64,000 bases of DNA. Origin: Cliona cf. orientalis. Taxonomy: Eukaryota; Porifera; Demospongiae; Clionaida; Clionaidae. A program made the position numbers and the translations under genes. The notes beneath the pieces are model-generated. The model made no database searches. It was given only the letters and a program-made list of their open reading frames with translations, and had not been told where the DNA came from. Position 1 is the first letter of the stretch. Every line of letters starts with the position of its first letter. The stretch spans positions 6,138,001 to 6,202,000 of the forward strand of contig OZ005704.1 in the NCBI GenBank assembly GCA_963930775.1, written 5' to 3'. Shown here in pieces: positions 1 to 12,328 of this stretch.

Positions 1-2149
1 TCCTACATTTTACGTGATGCAATTTTAGACTGTGCATGATAGGCAGCGTACCAGGAACTACTTGCTCCTTTTGCACATCCTTTGTTGCCCCCTTTGAACT
101 TTCTTTCTTGAGTGGGAGGGGCTCACTGTTCACCTCAGATTTTCCTGGACTGCTTTCTTTCGTCTTAACATCTATGACAAAAAAAAAACAAACATTTGGA
201 ATGACCACATATGCAGTGTGATCACAATAATAATACAATGTCATTGTAATAATTACCTGTGGTTTTTTGCTCCTGCTTGAGCTCTTTCTTGAGCTGCTTT
301 TCCCTATTCTTTAGTGCCTTCTTTTCCTTCTTTTTCTCCTCCTTCTCCTTCCTCTTCTCCTGCCTCACCCACTCCTTCAGGGTGGGGATGTGGGGAAGCT
401 TCTCCTGCTCCTCACTGCTCTCAGCCACCTTCTTCAGGTCGAGAAGCATCTTCATGCGGTAAAGAGGTGTCTTTCTCTTGGGTTTTTTAACAGAGCTTGG
501 TTTGGCACATGCTCCACCAGAAGCGCTGGGGAGTGGGCCTGCATGTAAAACCACCAATGTGTGAAAAACGCTGCATAGCTGCATGTATGTTTGTATGTGT
601 AGCTGTATTATACCTCGAAGCGGGCCCAGAACTCGTGGAGCATGGTTGACCTTGCCACTCACTCCAGTAGGGGAAGAAGATACCATGCCTATTGTGTTAA
701 CAGTACACTTTAGATCAGCGTTTAGAGATTATTATAATATTTATACATCTCCACACTAATAATAATACCTGGAAGATCAGGTTCCACCTTGCACTGCATG
801 CTCTTGATACTAGCAACACCAGCTGGAAAGAAGAATCATTCAAGCAGTACACTCTATGTACACAGGTAATACTCCATGCAGTATCAGTTAACAGCTAGTG
901 CACACATAGCCTTGTCTCCAGGCCATCCCAGTTTTCAAGGCCACAGTGTACAATACCGGTATTGAAAAATTCAAGGTACAGTGCGCATGCACCTACTATG
1001 GGTACATATGGGTAGATAGTCTACCTTCTGCAGTATCGGGCACTTGACTGGTTTCGCCGTTGCCCGCAGCACTGCTGCTACCCTGGCCTGCTGTGGCCTC
1101 TGCTGCTGTCACTGTTGGGCTAGTAGGTACTTTGCCACTGCTCACTTCAACTGGGAGTTCAAGAACACTAATGTCATCCTCAACATTATCATCATTGCTG
1201 AGTACAGAGACTTGAGTGCCTTCCTTAGTGGGCTTTTCAGCACTACTCTCCCTGTAATAAAATACAAAATACCATAATATTGTTGGAGAATAGTCTATAA
1301 TAATATTATTATTATAGTATACCGTAAATCACGAATATTTCGTTGTTAAAATATTTTCGGACAGCCTGGCTTGTGCGAAAATTAAACGCACAATAATGCT
1401 GTACAGGGTCATTAATTTTGTCCGAAAATTATTTAACGCGAAATTTTATCGCATGAAATATTTTAGACACGAAATATTTGGGATTTACGGTAGCTACTAT
1501 ACATTATATACAACGTGGCTGTACCTACTTTAGTAAGTAAGACTCACTTCTTTGAAACCTTTCGGTTAGAGAGGAGACCGGGCAATCCTTTGATAGGAGA
1601 CACTAGCTTAATCAGTTTCTTGAAGGGGGATCGACGTTGACCTTTCCCACTGCTGCGGCTCTTGTCCTTGCCAGTGGACGACATGGCCGAATCAAGACTA
1701 AATGCCAAGTCAGCAGCTGTCTCCGTTGGAGGATCAGGGCACTGTGGGTGGTCCTTCCCAGAAGACTACAGAGAGATAATCAAAATCAGTGTAGAAACGT
1801 GAATTTTCACAATGTGACCAACTTAAGCTATAGCTAGCTACTAATACACCATCTCATGTATGCACATATGCACTGTCCTAATCTTGGAGAAGCAATAATA
1901 AGTGTACTAACTTACCAGAGAAGTCTTACAAGGGGGTCTCCCCCGGCTCGTCTTGGGTCGTGGTGCTTGAGTCATGTCCGCCAGTTGGCTGGAGTCAAGC
2001 ACCTTATTGCTGCTTTTAGCTCCACAGAGTGTGGATGAGAAGATTGACCTCGCTGACCTGGGCTGCCTAGGCCTGGCCGGGTACAGGGAAGGTCTGCTGC
2101 CCAGTGATCTGCCAGGGACGAAGTAACCAATCCTGAGTGCATTCAACAT
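1..2149 (-). CDS. Lysine-rich protein A, partial (3' end outside window)
   Basis: The function is not recognised. Exons on the minus strand, in transcript order: 2149-1916, 1765-1548, 1251-1025, 822-769, 688-614, 538-257, and 171 to the window edge. Splice sites and phases agree throughout. The ATG at 2149 lies one base after an acceptor, so the 5'UTR comes from upstream exons (see the modules at 2663 and 3038). The N-terminus is basic and Pro/Ser-rich with no signal peptide. The third exon is acidic and Ser-rich. The 257-538 exon is a highly charged Lys/Glu helix containing IPTLKEWVRQE. The same motif, as IPSMKEWAKQE followed by a similar charged helix, occurs in the gene at 25110-26701. That similarity and the shared promoter design suggest paralogy or a shared domain. 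The last visible exon stays open to base 1, so the C-terminus is missing. Confidence 0.75.
1320..1492. mobile_element. TA-flanked CCGTA-type MITE in intron
   Basis: An inverted-repeat element. The left end reads TACCGTAAATCACGAA and the right end ends in GGGATTTACGGTA. The TA at each end is the likely target duplication, as in Tc1/mariner-like MITEs. It lies in an intron of lysine-rich gene A. Confidence 0.7.
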
Positions 2150-2352
2150 GCTGTTGAAGTACTAGTCTTGATGAGAAACACGATAATCCAATTCTGTGAA
2201 TGTGGACAGATAGGTAATTTTAACCAAAAGAATTATTAGCTACATCCTACCTACATGCTTGATGGTACTAATAATTATTGTGAAATTTATCACAGGCATG
2301 GATGATAATATTATCAGTTTTAATTAAACACTATACATGACATAATTATTAT

Positions 2353-2642
2353 TACCCCGCGCGCATGCGCAAGGGGTGAAGCAATCGGTTTGTATGTCTG
2401 TTGTCGTCGTCGTCGTTGTCGGCACGAAAATCGTCAGATCTCGAGTTCTAGGCATCTGTGCGTACTGTAAGCATAACCAATCGGTAGATATCGGTGAAAA
2501 ACTGGGTTATACGGGCTTCGAATTGCTCAAAAGGGCTTACTAGTGCTACAAATCGTGCAAAAACAGCTATGCCATGGAGTGTTGCAGTACTACGCTACAG
2601 TGGCTACAGAGCGCGCGGGGTATGTGCTCTAAAGAGCTCTAG
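2353..2642. mobile_element. Short copy of CCCCGCGCGC-ended repeat
   Basis: The left end (TACCCCGCGCGCATGCGCAA) and the right end (GCGCGCGGGGTA, about 2611-2622) are mutually inverted. The copy at 27589-28176 has the same ends and the same start of the interior, including a run of GTCGTC-like triplets. In both copies the similarity continues about 22 bp past the right inverted end (TGTGCTCT..AGAGCTCTAGTT), so the true boundary may be there. The left end carries the palindrome GCGCATGCGC. Confidence 0.65.
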
Positions 2643-2662
2643 TTAATACAGTGACCCTTTAC

Positions 2663-2870
2663 CAGGAGTGAACTTCTTAAAATTGAGCTTTCTGAACGGA
2701 ATCGATTCTACACGAAAATCGATAAGCTTCAGTAGCCAAGATCACTCAAAACCTTTCAATGAAAGCCTCAGCTCTGCAAACAGCTTGCTCGAGAATTCCA
2801 CCGATCATGCTTTGCGTTCGCGGTTTTACATCGCCCGGGAAACCAAGCCGGAATGCGCATGCGTCCCGTG
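2663..2870 (-). promoter_or_regulatory. Proximal promoter and first noncoding exon, gene A
   Basis: On the minus strand there is an NRF-1-like site (GCGCATGCGT on plus at 2855-2864), then a CCCGGG-centred site (about 2831-2840) with an inverted CCAAT-like box. A transcribed segment follows, ending at a plausible donor (CACTCCTG/GTAAAG, exon edge 2663). The segment shares GGTGGAATTCTCGAGC with the module at 3038-3270, so the two are tandem duplicates. An acceptor one base upstream of the ATG at 2149 would receive the splice. The transcription start is inferred. Confidence 0.5.
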
Positions 2871-3037
2871 TATGGCGGCGGGCCCGGCGCCCATTGAAAT
2901 TTGCGCTCAACTCACAAAAAAATAATTAAGATCCTATCCCACCTACGTATATTAAAACAAGTGGGATATAACTGTGTTATAATAATTATAGTAAGTTTAT
3001 TCCTAAAACATTTATTAGTAAAAATTAATTAACTCAC

Positions 3038-3270
3038 TCGATCTTTCTAGGTACTGAAACTTTAATCCTCGCAACTTTTTTCAACACGATCAATTCTTTG
3101 CATAAAACACTGCAAGTTTACGTAGTTAGATCACTCTAACACTCTTCGTGGAAGTCATAGCTCTGCTTTTCTTTCGAAACAGCTCGCTCGAGAATTCCAC
3201 CGGCCGACAAATCGTCGCTACTATCCTAGCGCGGTATTACCCGGGCAACCATGTAGATTGCGCATGCGCA
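3038..3270 (-). promoter_or_regulatory. Distal promoter and first noncoding exon, gene A
   Basis: The order of elements on the minus strand is an NRF-1-like palindrome GCGCATGCGC (3260-3269), then TTGCCCGGGTAA (plus 3237-3248), then a candidate exon with GGTGGAATTCTCGAGC, ending at donor GATCGA/GTGAGT (exon edge 3038). It is the diverged twin of the module at 2663-2870. A MITE (3294-3504) sits immediately upstream. Confidence 0.5.
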
Positions 3271-3293
3271 AAGTGTACTGAAACCGCGATATG

Positions 3294-3504
3294 TACCGTA
3301 TAGCGGGAAATTTTCGAGGGAGAAAACTTTCGCGGATCGGTAGGAAAGGAGCATTTCGTGGAGAAAACTTTCGCGGAATGCAAAAACTGATCGGATAATG
3401 GGTGTGGCATGCCTAGAATTTCGTGGAGAAAACTTTCGCGGATGGCTGAAAAATCGCGAAATTCGTGAAAGTTTTCTCCCTCGAAAGTTTCCCGCTATAC
3501 GGTA
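3294..3504. mobile_element. TA-flanked CCGTA-type MITE
   Basis: Ends TACCGTATAGCGGGAAA and TTTCCCGCTATACGGTA are exact inverted repeats flanked by TA. The interior has repeated GAGAAAACTTTCGCGGA blocks. It is inserted directly upstream of the distal gene A promoter. Confidence 0.75.
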
Positions 3505-3746
3505 TACGTTGCTGCATGTAGGTGAAATTTCAATAGTAATAATAGAAGGATATCTATTGCGAGATACAAATAAAACACAGCAGGCACATGCACAATGTTC
3601 AAGAAATCTAAGCAATAAATAAGAATCACTTGACTTCTTCATACCACAGTGGACACACTCCCACCTAGAGACAAAAAAAGCAGTCATTGATATAATAATT
3701 GAAGTGACATTGTTTTCAGTTGCTATCTGCATGAAAACAAATGAAA

Positions 3747-3867
3747 ATTCTTTGCAGACAACTTAACTGTTCGGTAAGACTTGCCGACGTTTCGACTAGT
3801 CATGACTAAAGCATCTAGTCGAAACGTCGGCAAGGTTTACCAAACAGTTAAGTTGCCCACAAAGAAT
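3747..3867. repeat. Near-perfect 53-bp-arm hairpin
   Basis: The arms at 3747-3799 and 3815-3867 are inverted copies with only a few mismatches, separated by about 15 bp. The central stem contains TTGCCGACGTTTCGACTAG and its complement. It lies between the gene A promoters and the 3' end of WDR26. It could be a foldback transposon remnant or a small-RNA hairpin. Confidence 0.75.
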
Positions 3868-3943
3868 CTTCGTTTGTATTATTCAGGCTCTATGAAAGAG
3901 AGCCCAGGTTTGAAATTACTGATATTCTATTCTGAGGAGTTGA

Positions 3944-6900
3944 CTACAACAGTTGACCTGATGATCTAGAGGAAGAAGAGTTTCCTGCTCCATCGTCATC
4001 GTCAGGAGGAGGAGGAGGTCGTAGCGGCCTCTGCTGTCCTTCACCAGCACCGCTACTGCCCCGCTCCCGAGAGCTAGATGAGGAGGAGGTAGAGGTGCCC
4101 CTATTATTACTCGGCTCAACGATTACACTTGTGCCACCTATAGACGAAGAGGAACGAGTAGCAGAAGGAGTTCTTTCCACCGACGTCCCAGCTTGGCTAG
4201 CGCTAGACAGGTTACTGTCTGAACTAGTTCTGGTGCGAGCAGTGAACCGCAAACCTTCCTCTGCCTCTATTTCAGACTGTGAGAGTGACACATCGCCCTG
4301 GCTACTGCTACCATTGCTTGAATCAAGAGAGAGTTGAGAGCTGGATGGATCGACGGAAGACTCGAGATGTGAAGAAGATGTGTGTTCAAAAGCTGCTAAA
4401 CTACTTAGTTCTGATCCTAGAGACTGTAGAAATGCCGCCGTTTGGTGCTGAGCTGACGACGAAGAATTACTGCCTGAAGAAGAGGAAAATATTGAGATAG
4501 TTCTAGAGTCCAGTACTGGTGCACTGGCTGCTGTAGCTTCTGTCCTACGTGATGCAGTGAGTGAGCCGTCTCTCGGGGGCAGGAGGGCCACTATCCCACC
4601 TTCTTCCAAACGCTCACTGGATAAACTCAAACTGCTCGTACTTCCATCGTTTCTTTCAAGTTCTGACGACTGAGGGTTAGTGGCAGAGGACTGAGATGCC
4701 TCCGAGTGTTGTACATCCATACCCTCGGCCTCACCCTGTCCCACCAGCAAGGACAGCTCATCTTGTTGGCTTGAAGAACTGCTGTTGACTGGAACAATAT
4801 CATGACCAGGCACCTGTGGTATGGTATAGCGTATTGTAAAAAAATGCTGAGTCAGCAAGAATCAGGTGTGCTGGCTCATGTCATTAGCTAAATAACTTGG
4901 TCTGGTGGGAATTTTTGGTACAACAGTTTGGCCAAAATTAAAAACCACCACTATTTAAGTTTTGGCAATGAGATAAGAGACAGCTGCATAATTTCATTAA
5001 CTCTTACTGCACCTCAAATAAAGAACCAAATTACTGACACATCAAGACATCAACAGCTCTTTTACTTGCCTGTGCTGCTCCATTCTGGTGCTGCTCTTGG
5101 GAGTACTTTCTCTGTCTCTCTCCCTTCTCCTGCTGGAACAGTAGCTGTGCCCTCATCTGCTCCTCCGTGCCCCATATCCTCACGGTACCATCGTCACTGG
5201 CCGAGGCTAGCATGTCGTGGTGGACTGGGTTCCAGGACACACAGCTCACTGGTCGCGAGTGACCCTTGAGGACGATGATGGGCAACTCTCTACGATGGTG
5301 CCATACGTAGATGTGATGATCTACAGGTAAAGAAAAAGAAAAGGAATAGCTATAATATACGTGTGTACAAGCAGTATCCTCTCCAAAAGCAGCAGTGCTT
5401 ACAAAATAGCACCGCACACAACTGAGAGCAACTATCACTAAAGAACTAATTCCTTAATTTGACAGTTACAATTTAATTGGGAAATTTGCTATCTGATGAC
5501 ATAAGAATACATACCTTCACTTCCACTTGCCAGGAAGCTGTCGTTGATTCCCCCATAGGTGGAGGAAACGCTATAGTAGCCCTGGGTCACCCCTTGGTAG
5601 CGACGAAGTAGGCACCTGTCCTGCAGGTCCCACACATGAACTCCCTACAGTAATGAGGGAAAATGAAAGGGGCATCCTCTCATATGCCATCATTATAATT
5701 ATCTATCATGTGCCTAATAAAGAAACATCTGTTAAGATCTTCTTGGGCCTATGTAAGAGACAGCCAACAAAATAGAATGTTGTAACAGGCTTAGTGGTCT
5801 AGAGATGATATTTAACAGTATAGCATAGTATACCTGGGTGGCTACATTCAGTAATGCATGTCGACCATTTTTTGAAAGGACGAAAGTCATTATCGAGTGA
5901 TTTTCTTGTACACTACAAGGTGAAAGAGATGAAGAGTGATATTATACATGAACACTCACACACTCCAACAGAAAATGCATACATGTAGGTTAAATGCCTA
6001 TCTGAGCTGAGATACATGTATATAGGAACCCCTCTATAAGGACACCCCTAAAATGAAAAATCCATGCTGCTTCTGTCCAAACCACAGTTTTTAGGTGCAT
6101 ATAATCACTCCTGCAATAAGGATTAGTCTCGTACCCAGGCCTTATCACACGGGAAGGCCTGGGTAGAAGGCTAATAGAGATGCCTTCCTTATTGCAAATC
6201 TTTACAAGATTCTGTCTATTGTAATTGTCTATGAACTAACACAGTGGATGAAAAGTGGTCCTGGAAGTTGTACTGTCGTATTCTGTGGTGAGTGTCGGCA
6301 GCATAGACGAGATCCTGGTGAGGGTGGGTAGCTAGCGAGTTGACTCGGATCCCTTCCCAGCTCCCGGTGACCGCACCATCCAGAGACTGAGGAGCATGTG
6401 CATACAGTGTGCACAATCATTCATTACATACACAAGAGTACCAGTAGAACATCGTACTAATGCAGACAATAGCAATGGAGCCAAGGGAATATGATCAACC
6501 AAGTCTTGTATATCGCTGAATATAGGGAACAGCTGTATGCTAGCTACACTATTATTATACACATGTAGGTAGGGCCCTAGTGTCATACTTTAGTTCAATG
6601 CTCGCCCACACAACATGCAGTGTTGCTTATTGCTGTAGCAGCATGCACCCCATAATCAGAGGAGGTTCGACAGGGTCAAAAGGTCAGCAATAACCCTCCG
6701 TTAACGAGCATTCTTGTACTTTGACCCCGAATTTAGACAGTCCTGATTTATCATGGTGACAGGCGCTGCTTTCTCCAAGGCGGATGACAGACATTTTAGA
6801 AGTAATCGGCGGCTTTTCTATGCCACCATTCTCGCTACAGCAGCTTGCCTTGCTGTTCAAGGTCACAAAGGTCAGCCATATGGTAGCCTAGAAAATCGTT

Positions 6901-9900
6901 CACGAAGGGTACAGGGCTCGAACTAGTATTAGACACGACGAAAAACATGATAGAGATACTTTCGTAGCAGGATAGCTGGGGTACAGCGGAGAAATTAATA
7001 CTCCCATACAAACATATGGGAGCACGTGATTAGTTAATTGTGACCTTTTGACCCTGTCGAACCTCCTCTGCCCCATAATATGCTACATGTAAGTCACATG
7101 ATCAGTCACATGACTTTGAATACTAATAATAGAGCATAATTATTATAGGCAGGCAGGCACCACAAGCATGAACAAAGGCATTTTCTTACACATTCAAAGA
7201 ATTGTCCTCTTTGGCCTCCAACATAGAACTTTGTTCCACTTCTATGCCAGGCACCACAACTGAGGGAGTCTTCAGACGAATTATGAACACGACACTTCAC
7301 TTCACCAGTCTGTGTGGTGAAAGTATGCAAGTGTGTGTGTGAGTACATATAGAAAGGCTCATTACTGTACCACACATTATCAGACTAAACTTGTCCATGA
7401 CCAAGATCTACCTTGAGAAAGTTCACGAATAGTTTCGATATACAGACTAATCACAGTAAAGATCGATATACTAAAAGCAGCATTTTTGGCCGGCCCGGAA
7501 GTGATCAAGAGAAATGTACCCATTACATCACTTCAATTGAAATACTCACAGTGACCATTAAAAATTTGCTAGTGGCTTTTTATAGAGGGTGGAGAGCACA
7601 GGGAATTTCCATCCCTGAGGTTGACTTCCCCTCCCATGTTCCCTGGAATTTCTAATTTGTATACAGAAAATAGTAGTAATGTACTAGAATATGTCTGATT
7701 TCCCCCTCTTGAATAACCAGCAATAATAATTGATAATCCCTGACCTGTGTGGAGTACACCATTGCCTCCTGGTTGTCTTCCTTCCCACAGGAGAGCAGCA
7801 GTGTGTCGTCAGGGCTCCAGGCCAGCATGGCAATGCCCTCACTGTGGCTCTTCACCACATGCTCCTTGGTAGGCTCCGGTCTCTGGGGGGAGGAAAGACA
7901 CAACAATCATTGTCACTTGATTGGTCACACATCACTAGGTTACATTATCATAATCCTTTCATTCTGAAAGCCTATACAAATCACAATACATAATATTATT
8001 GTAATAATATTATGCAAGTTAGTACTTTCAGAGAACAGAATAAGTACAAAAAGAAGAGAAGCAGAGAACCATCTGCATAGCTAACTTCCTTTGTTGCCTC
8101 AGACACACACACTCTCTCCCTCTCCCTCCCTCCCTCCTCCTTCCCACTTATCTTATCTCAAACGAACAAGCCTAACGATCAAGCTACACAAGCAAGTTCA
8201 CACACTCGTACACACGATAATACAAACAACAAACAAACAAATGCAGCAATTTTCCCACACAGCAGTGTATATAGTGTACACAGATATACATGTGTATAGT
8301 AGCACTTGAAATCTAACCTTTCCACTTACAGTGATGTTCCAGATGATAATCTGTCCATCCTTGGCCCCAGAGGCCAGCCTGGTCCCGTCGTGAGAGAAGG
8401 CCAGGAACCATACCTCATCAGAGTGATCTGTCAGCACATGTACTGACTCTGAGGGAAACTGAGTTCTGGAGGGGAAAAAGGGGCGAGAGAGGATGAGAGG
8501 AGGAAGAGAGGCAAATGGGGATAAGAGAGGAGAACGTTTAAGTGGTTTCTGAGTAACCCCAAGTGATTGATCAGACTAACTCAATTTAGAAAGGCACGGT
8601 GCACAAAAGTAATCTGGTAGCCCTCCTCCACCATTCTAACACTACACACTTCCCTAATATACATTTTCGTACATGTAACTACACACAAGGAATCAAGCAT
8701 GAAAGTATACAAATGTAGCTTAAACCGGCCCTTCTTAGCGCCAAGGCACAAATCGAGGTGCCTAGTTGCTTCATAGATGTGGCCGACTTATTCAGTGCTT
8801 TATGACTAGTTTCTGTGATCTTGCAAAGCTAATACTATCCTCCCCGAATAATATTGTATGTACATACCTTGAGCAGATGTGGTCAGTGAGAAGGCAGTAG
8901 TCGGCAGTGGACTGTTCAACATAGTGAAATGGGCAGCGCTCCACTTGTAGCTGGACAGCTTGGCTTAGAAGTGTTTTCAATCTTCTTGGGGGCAGCATAA
9001 CAGAGGCGGGGAGAAAAGCTGTATACAGATACACACGCACAAACATGCCACTCACTTATGGCAAGCAACTGCCATGTGTATTACCATAGTATATACCCAC
9101 ATGTATAGAGTACATACGTATGTATGCTACTTAGATGTACATGCTTGCATCACTTTACCTGACGACTACGTGAAACATTAGTGCCATAATTACTGTACGC
9201 ACACCCCCACAGTACAGATGACTAGCAGGCTATATCTAGACTACACTGTGTCATTTAGATCTCTCACTAAACTGATAGTAATGAGCATCCAGCAGATTAT
9301 CATACATACAGATAAACAAAAAGGGGAACACGTGTAACTCCTCATTAATTCTAGAAACTTACGCAACACATACATACCAATTGTATACGCTCCCGGGTAT
9401 AGTAAACACGTGTTCTCCCTTAATTCTCTCTCCATCCCTTCCTCACAACACACAAACTCGGGTATCAATAGTAACACACAAACAGTTCATTCACAAGGGG
9501 ACAGGGCTGTTTGAACCTTGTAGTTGGTCCATTAGCTTTTGCCTGGCGCCTCCATCGACCCCAGCCCACGAAGCAGCCTTGTGAAGCTTCTCCTTGTCCT
9601 GATACATCATGTAGCTGGTAAGAAGTTGGATGTTTTTGTCCGAGTGGTGGAGGGGGAGAGGAGCCAGCTCGTGTCTGAGGCACTGGAGGGCCTCTCGCGC
9701 AAGACCAGCCTCCAATAGCTCAAGGTATTTCTCTTGCAGTAACAGTAGGCGCATTTTCTAATAGTAATACAAGTGTGAGAATGAAGTAGATAGTCTAATT
9801 TTATAGGTGTATGCAGTACAAGTAGGTGATGGCTAAATAGAGAACATGACTTACTTGAATATTGCATGGATCTTCAAGGAGAGGAACAAGGTCATCAAGA

Positions 9901-11211
9901 GATTGATTGGCCTGAAAAGGGTAAAGTGAAAGAGGGAGAGAGAATATAAAGTAAGCACAAATATTATATAGGCAAATGTACATGTACATGTACTTAGCTG
10001 TAACACATACACAAAGGAAGGGATAGAAACACCTAGAGAGCTATTGGCAACCAATCAACACACACAGTCACTAAAAGGACAAATGCTCTATTACCACATC
10101 AGTGATACAAGTCAGAGTCAGGGGACATGCTTTGATAAATATGACCACAGTCAGGAAATCTTCAACTGACAATAGATGAAAGCCAGCTGTCCAACAGTCA
10201 AATGAAATGGGCTGTTCCCACACACTCGGTACATGTGTTTATCTCTAGCTATAGCATAGATACTGTTTAAAATACATGTACAAACGGACATACACCAAGT
10301 AGTAGTTATGCATTGGAGTGTTTGTGTGTACTCTGTGTCAGCATGTGCTGGTGAGAGAGCCTGGGCTTCCCACTCCATTAGGCACATAGTAATGTCAACA
10401 CACTCGGCCAGTGGGAGAGCATTGTGAAAGATAAATTCCAAAACAACCCACTGAGAATACTGCTCATTTATACATAAAAAAAAATCATGAGCTTTCTGGT
10501 ATACAACCTCTGTTTCTCTATACCAGTGGCTGAAAGTAAGATCACTCCTGAACAGAGGACACAGTCAGTTTGGACACTCAGGTAGATTCAGCCTATCCTA
10601 AAGTGAGGACACCTCCTTTGATCTTTATCTGTCCAGAGGCCATGTCATCTCTGCATCCCACTATCTTGGCACTAGTAACACCTCAGCTCTCACCACACTA
10701 TTTACCCAGGAGCAAGGTTGACCACAACTCTCGGTGCTACCACACACTGTCCATGCAAGGTCAGCAAAAAACCACCTGCCTATACATTATACACCCAGCA
10801 CAAGTTGAACAGGTATTCATGTATGACACAACTATAGTCATAATCCCTATTCTGGGTTACACAGATGAACAAAAGTGGTAACCTGATGCTCTCAACAGCC
10901 TACCACTTTACAAACTAGTGGTATGTACACACACACACACACACACTGACCGACTAATGTTGATATCATTAATAAGTAGCATATTATGCCCCATCATTAA
11001 TCATAAAACACATGTACATGTATATTGGATACACTCACATAGTGTACATGAACAATAGGTACTATGCTCCATACTTTCAATTCAAAAGGTATGCACACCA
11101 AAAGTAAATTCAACGTCATCATTGCACAATTTGTAGTACATCACTGAAAGTTAGCATTACATATACACGTCTCTCTCTCCCTCCCTCTCTCTCTCCCTTT
11201 CTCCCTTCCTC

Positions 11212-11258
<47 letters not shown>

Positions 11259-12328
11259 ACACACGCCATCTCCAACTGACCTGGTCCCATTCCCCAGCGA
11301 TAACATGAGATCTAAACTTGGCAGCATTGGGATGCTCAAGAGCACAACCACTCTCCTCCATCAGGTGATCCAAAGTCTTACTGCAGAAGATATACATACA
11401 GACAGACATACACGTAAGGACAATAGAAAGAGAGAGAGAGAGAGAGAGAGACAGGTGTGTACATATGAGGGCCCTATAGCATTGGGAGATGTAACATTTT
11501 TACACAACATACATCTCATTAGCTGCACATTGAATAGGCCACAATGGAATGTTTAATTAGGAGGAAGTATAATATTATACATGACATTTTATTAATACCT
11601 ATAATATATTTATCTCCTTCTCTCCCTCTCTCTCTCTCCCCTTCCTCCCCCAAAACTAAACTCACTCACTCTCTCTGTATCGTTTTCACACAACTACCAC
11701 CACAAAGGATATACCCTTCCTCATATTTAATACACATACTGTGAAAATAGATTGAGGTACACACTCAAAAGCACATGTATACATATACACACATAACTCA
11801 CTTGAATCCCATTTCCCTGAGATGCTGCCCTATAAGTCGAACAGTGTCAGCATCCATTCCTGTCAGTTGCCTTTGAGGTACCTTGGCGTGTTGTTTTACT
11901 CCTCCCTTGGCCGCCATTTCCCTCTCATCCTCACCACCAACACCATTCACCAATCCACTGTCGCCATTTATCGCCACTACACCACCACCACCACCACCGT
12001 CGATATTCTCCAGCGTGACTCCATTCGACTGTTGCTGCTGCTGTCTCTGTCCCACATCTGGTTTGGATGACAAACGAGAAGGCCCGCTCATGCTCCCTGA
12101 GCTGCTATTCGCAGACGAAGAGGAGGAAGAGTGGGGGGCACACGAGGATGAAGAAGGGGTTAATAAGGGCAGTGAGCTCGAAGCGGCGCTGTTGTGATCC
12201 GACGTAAAGGAGGGTTCCCCGGTTTGGTAGTGTACAGAGAGGCGGGCTCTCTTCAAGGGTGGTGGAGTCAACCCTCCTTCAGATTCACTGTCTCCTGATG
12301 AGGCCAGGCTTACCACAGTCCACGTCAA
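3944..12328 (-). CDS. WDR26: WDR26 homologue, GID/CTLH E3 ligase WD40 subunit
   Basis: WDR26 is a WD40 subunit of the CTLH/GID ubiquitin ligase. Exons (minus): 12328-11802, 11380-11281, 9911-9855, 9757-9517, 9018-8868, 8465-8330, 7882-7745, 7309-7190, 6386-6241, 5912-5834, 5644-5515, 5320-5070, 4813-3944. Exons 1-2 give a LisH motif ([23 protein letters not shown]) and the start of CTLH, which runs through exons 3-4 ([14 protein letters not shown]). VMLPPRRL follows, then a seven-blade WD40 domain ending in [12 protein letters not shown]. The order matches animal WDR26. The last exon adds about 290 Ser-rich acidic residues absent from vertebrate WDR26. Exon 12 uses a GC donor (CAG/GCAAGT). 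The start is uncertain: the frame opens upstream without an ATG, the first in-frame ATG is at 12091, and a further 5' exon is possible. Confidence 0.93.
6122..6175. repeat. Small foldback of the AGCCTC type
   Basis: The segment reads ATTAGTCTCGTACCCAGGCC, a short loop, then GGCCTGGGTAGAAGGCTAAT, a near-perfect palindrome in a WDR26 intron. Similar termini occur at 30922-31004 and 59471-59548. Confidence 0.6.
6657..7070. mobile_element. 414-bp non-autonomous element, 30-bp TIR, 9-bp TSD
   Basis: The terminal inverted repeats at 6657-6686 and 7041-7070 are perfect over 30 bp (start CAGAGGAGGTTCGACAGGG). The element is bounded by direct repeats CCCCATAAT at 6648-6656 and 7071-7079. A 9-bp target duplication is typical of Mutator-like elements. 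No transposase is encoded. It lies in a WDR26 intron. Confidence 0.85.
9912..11280. other. WDR26 intron 2, no exon recognised
   Basis: About 1.37 kb between WDR26 exons 2 and 3. It holds a CA run near 10931-10946, a CT microsatellite at 11171-11256 next to the exon 2 donor, and AT-rich sequence. An open minus frame near 10151-10441 has no domain or splice support. Confidence 0.6.
11171..11256. repeat. CT microsatellite
   Basis: A pyrimidine-rich CT/CCT tract of about 85 bp on the plus strand, about 25 bp from a WDR26 exon boundary. On the transcribed (minus) strand it is a GA tract just after the donor of WDR26 exon 2. Confidence 0.9.

Noticed and set aside
2668..2925. 85-codon plus-strand frame over the gene A proximal promoter
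   Set aside because: It is antisense to the inferred first exon, has no domain, and the region is better explained as a promoter and 5'UTR module.
6899..6930. GTTCGAGCCCTG, a possible tRNA or SINE box B on the minus strand
   Set aside because: No matching box A or cloverleaf nearby; it lies inside the 414-bp TIR element.
10151..10441. 96-codon minus-strand frame in WDR26 intron 2
   Set aside because: It would interrupt a clean phase-0 junction between exons 2 and 3 and has no WDR26 counterpart.
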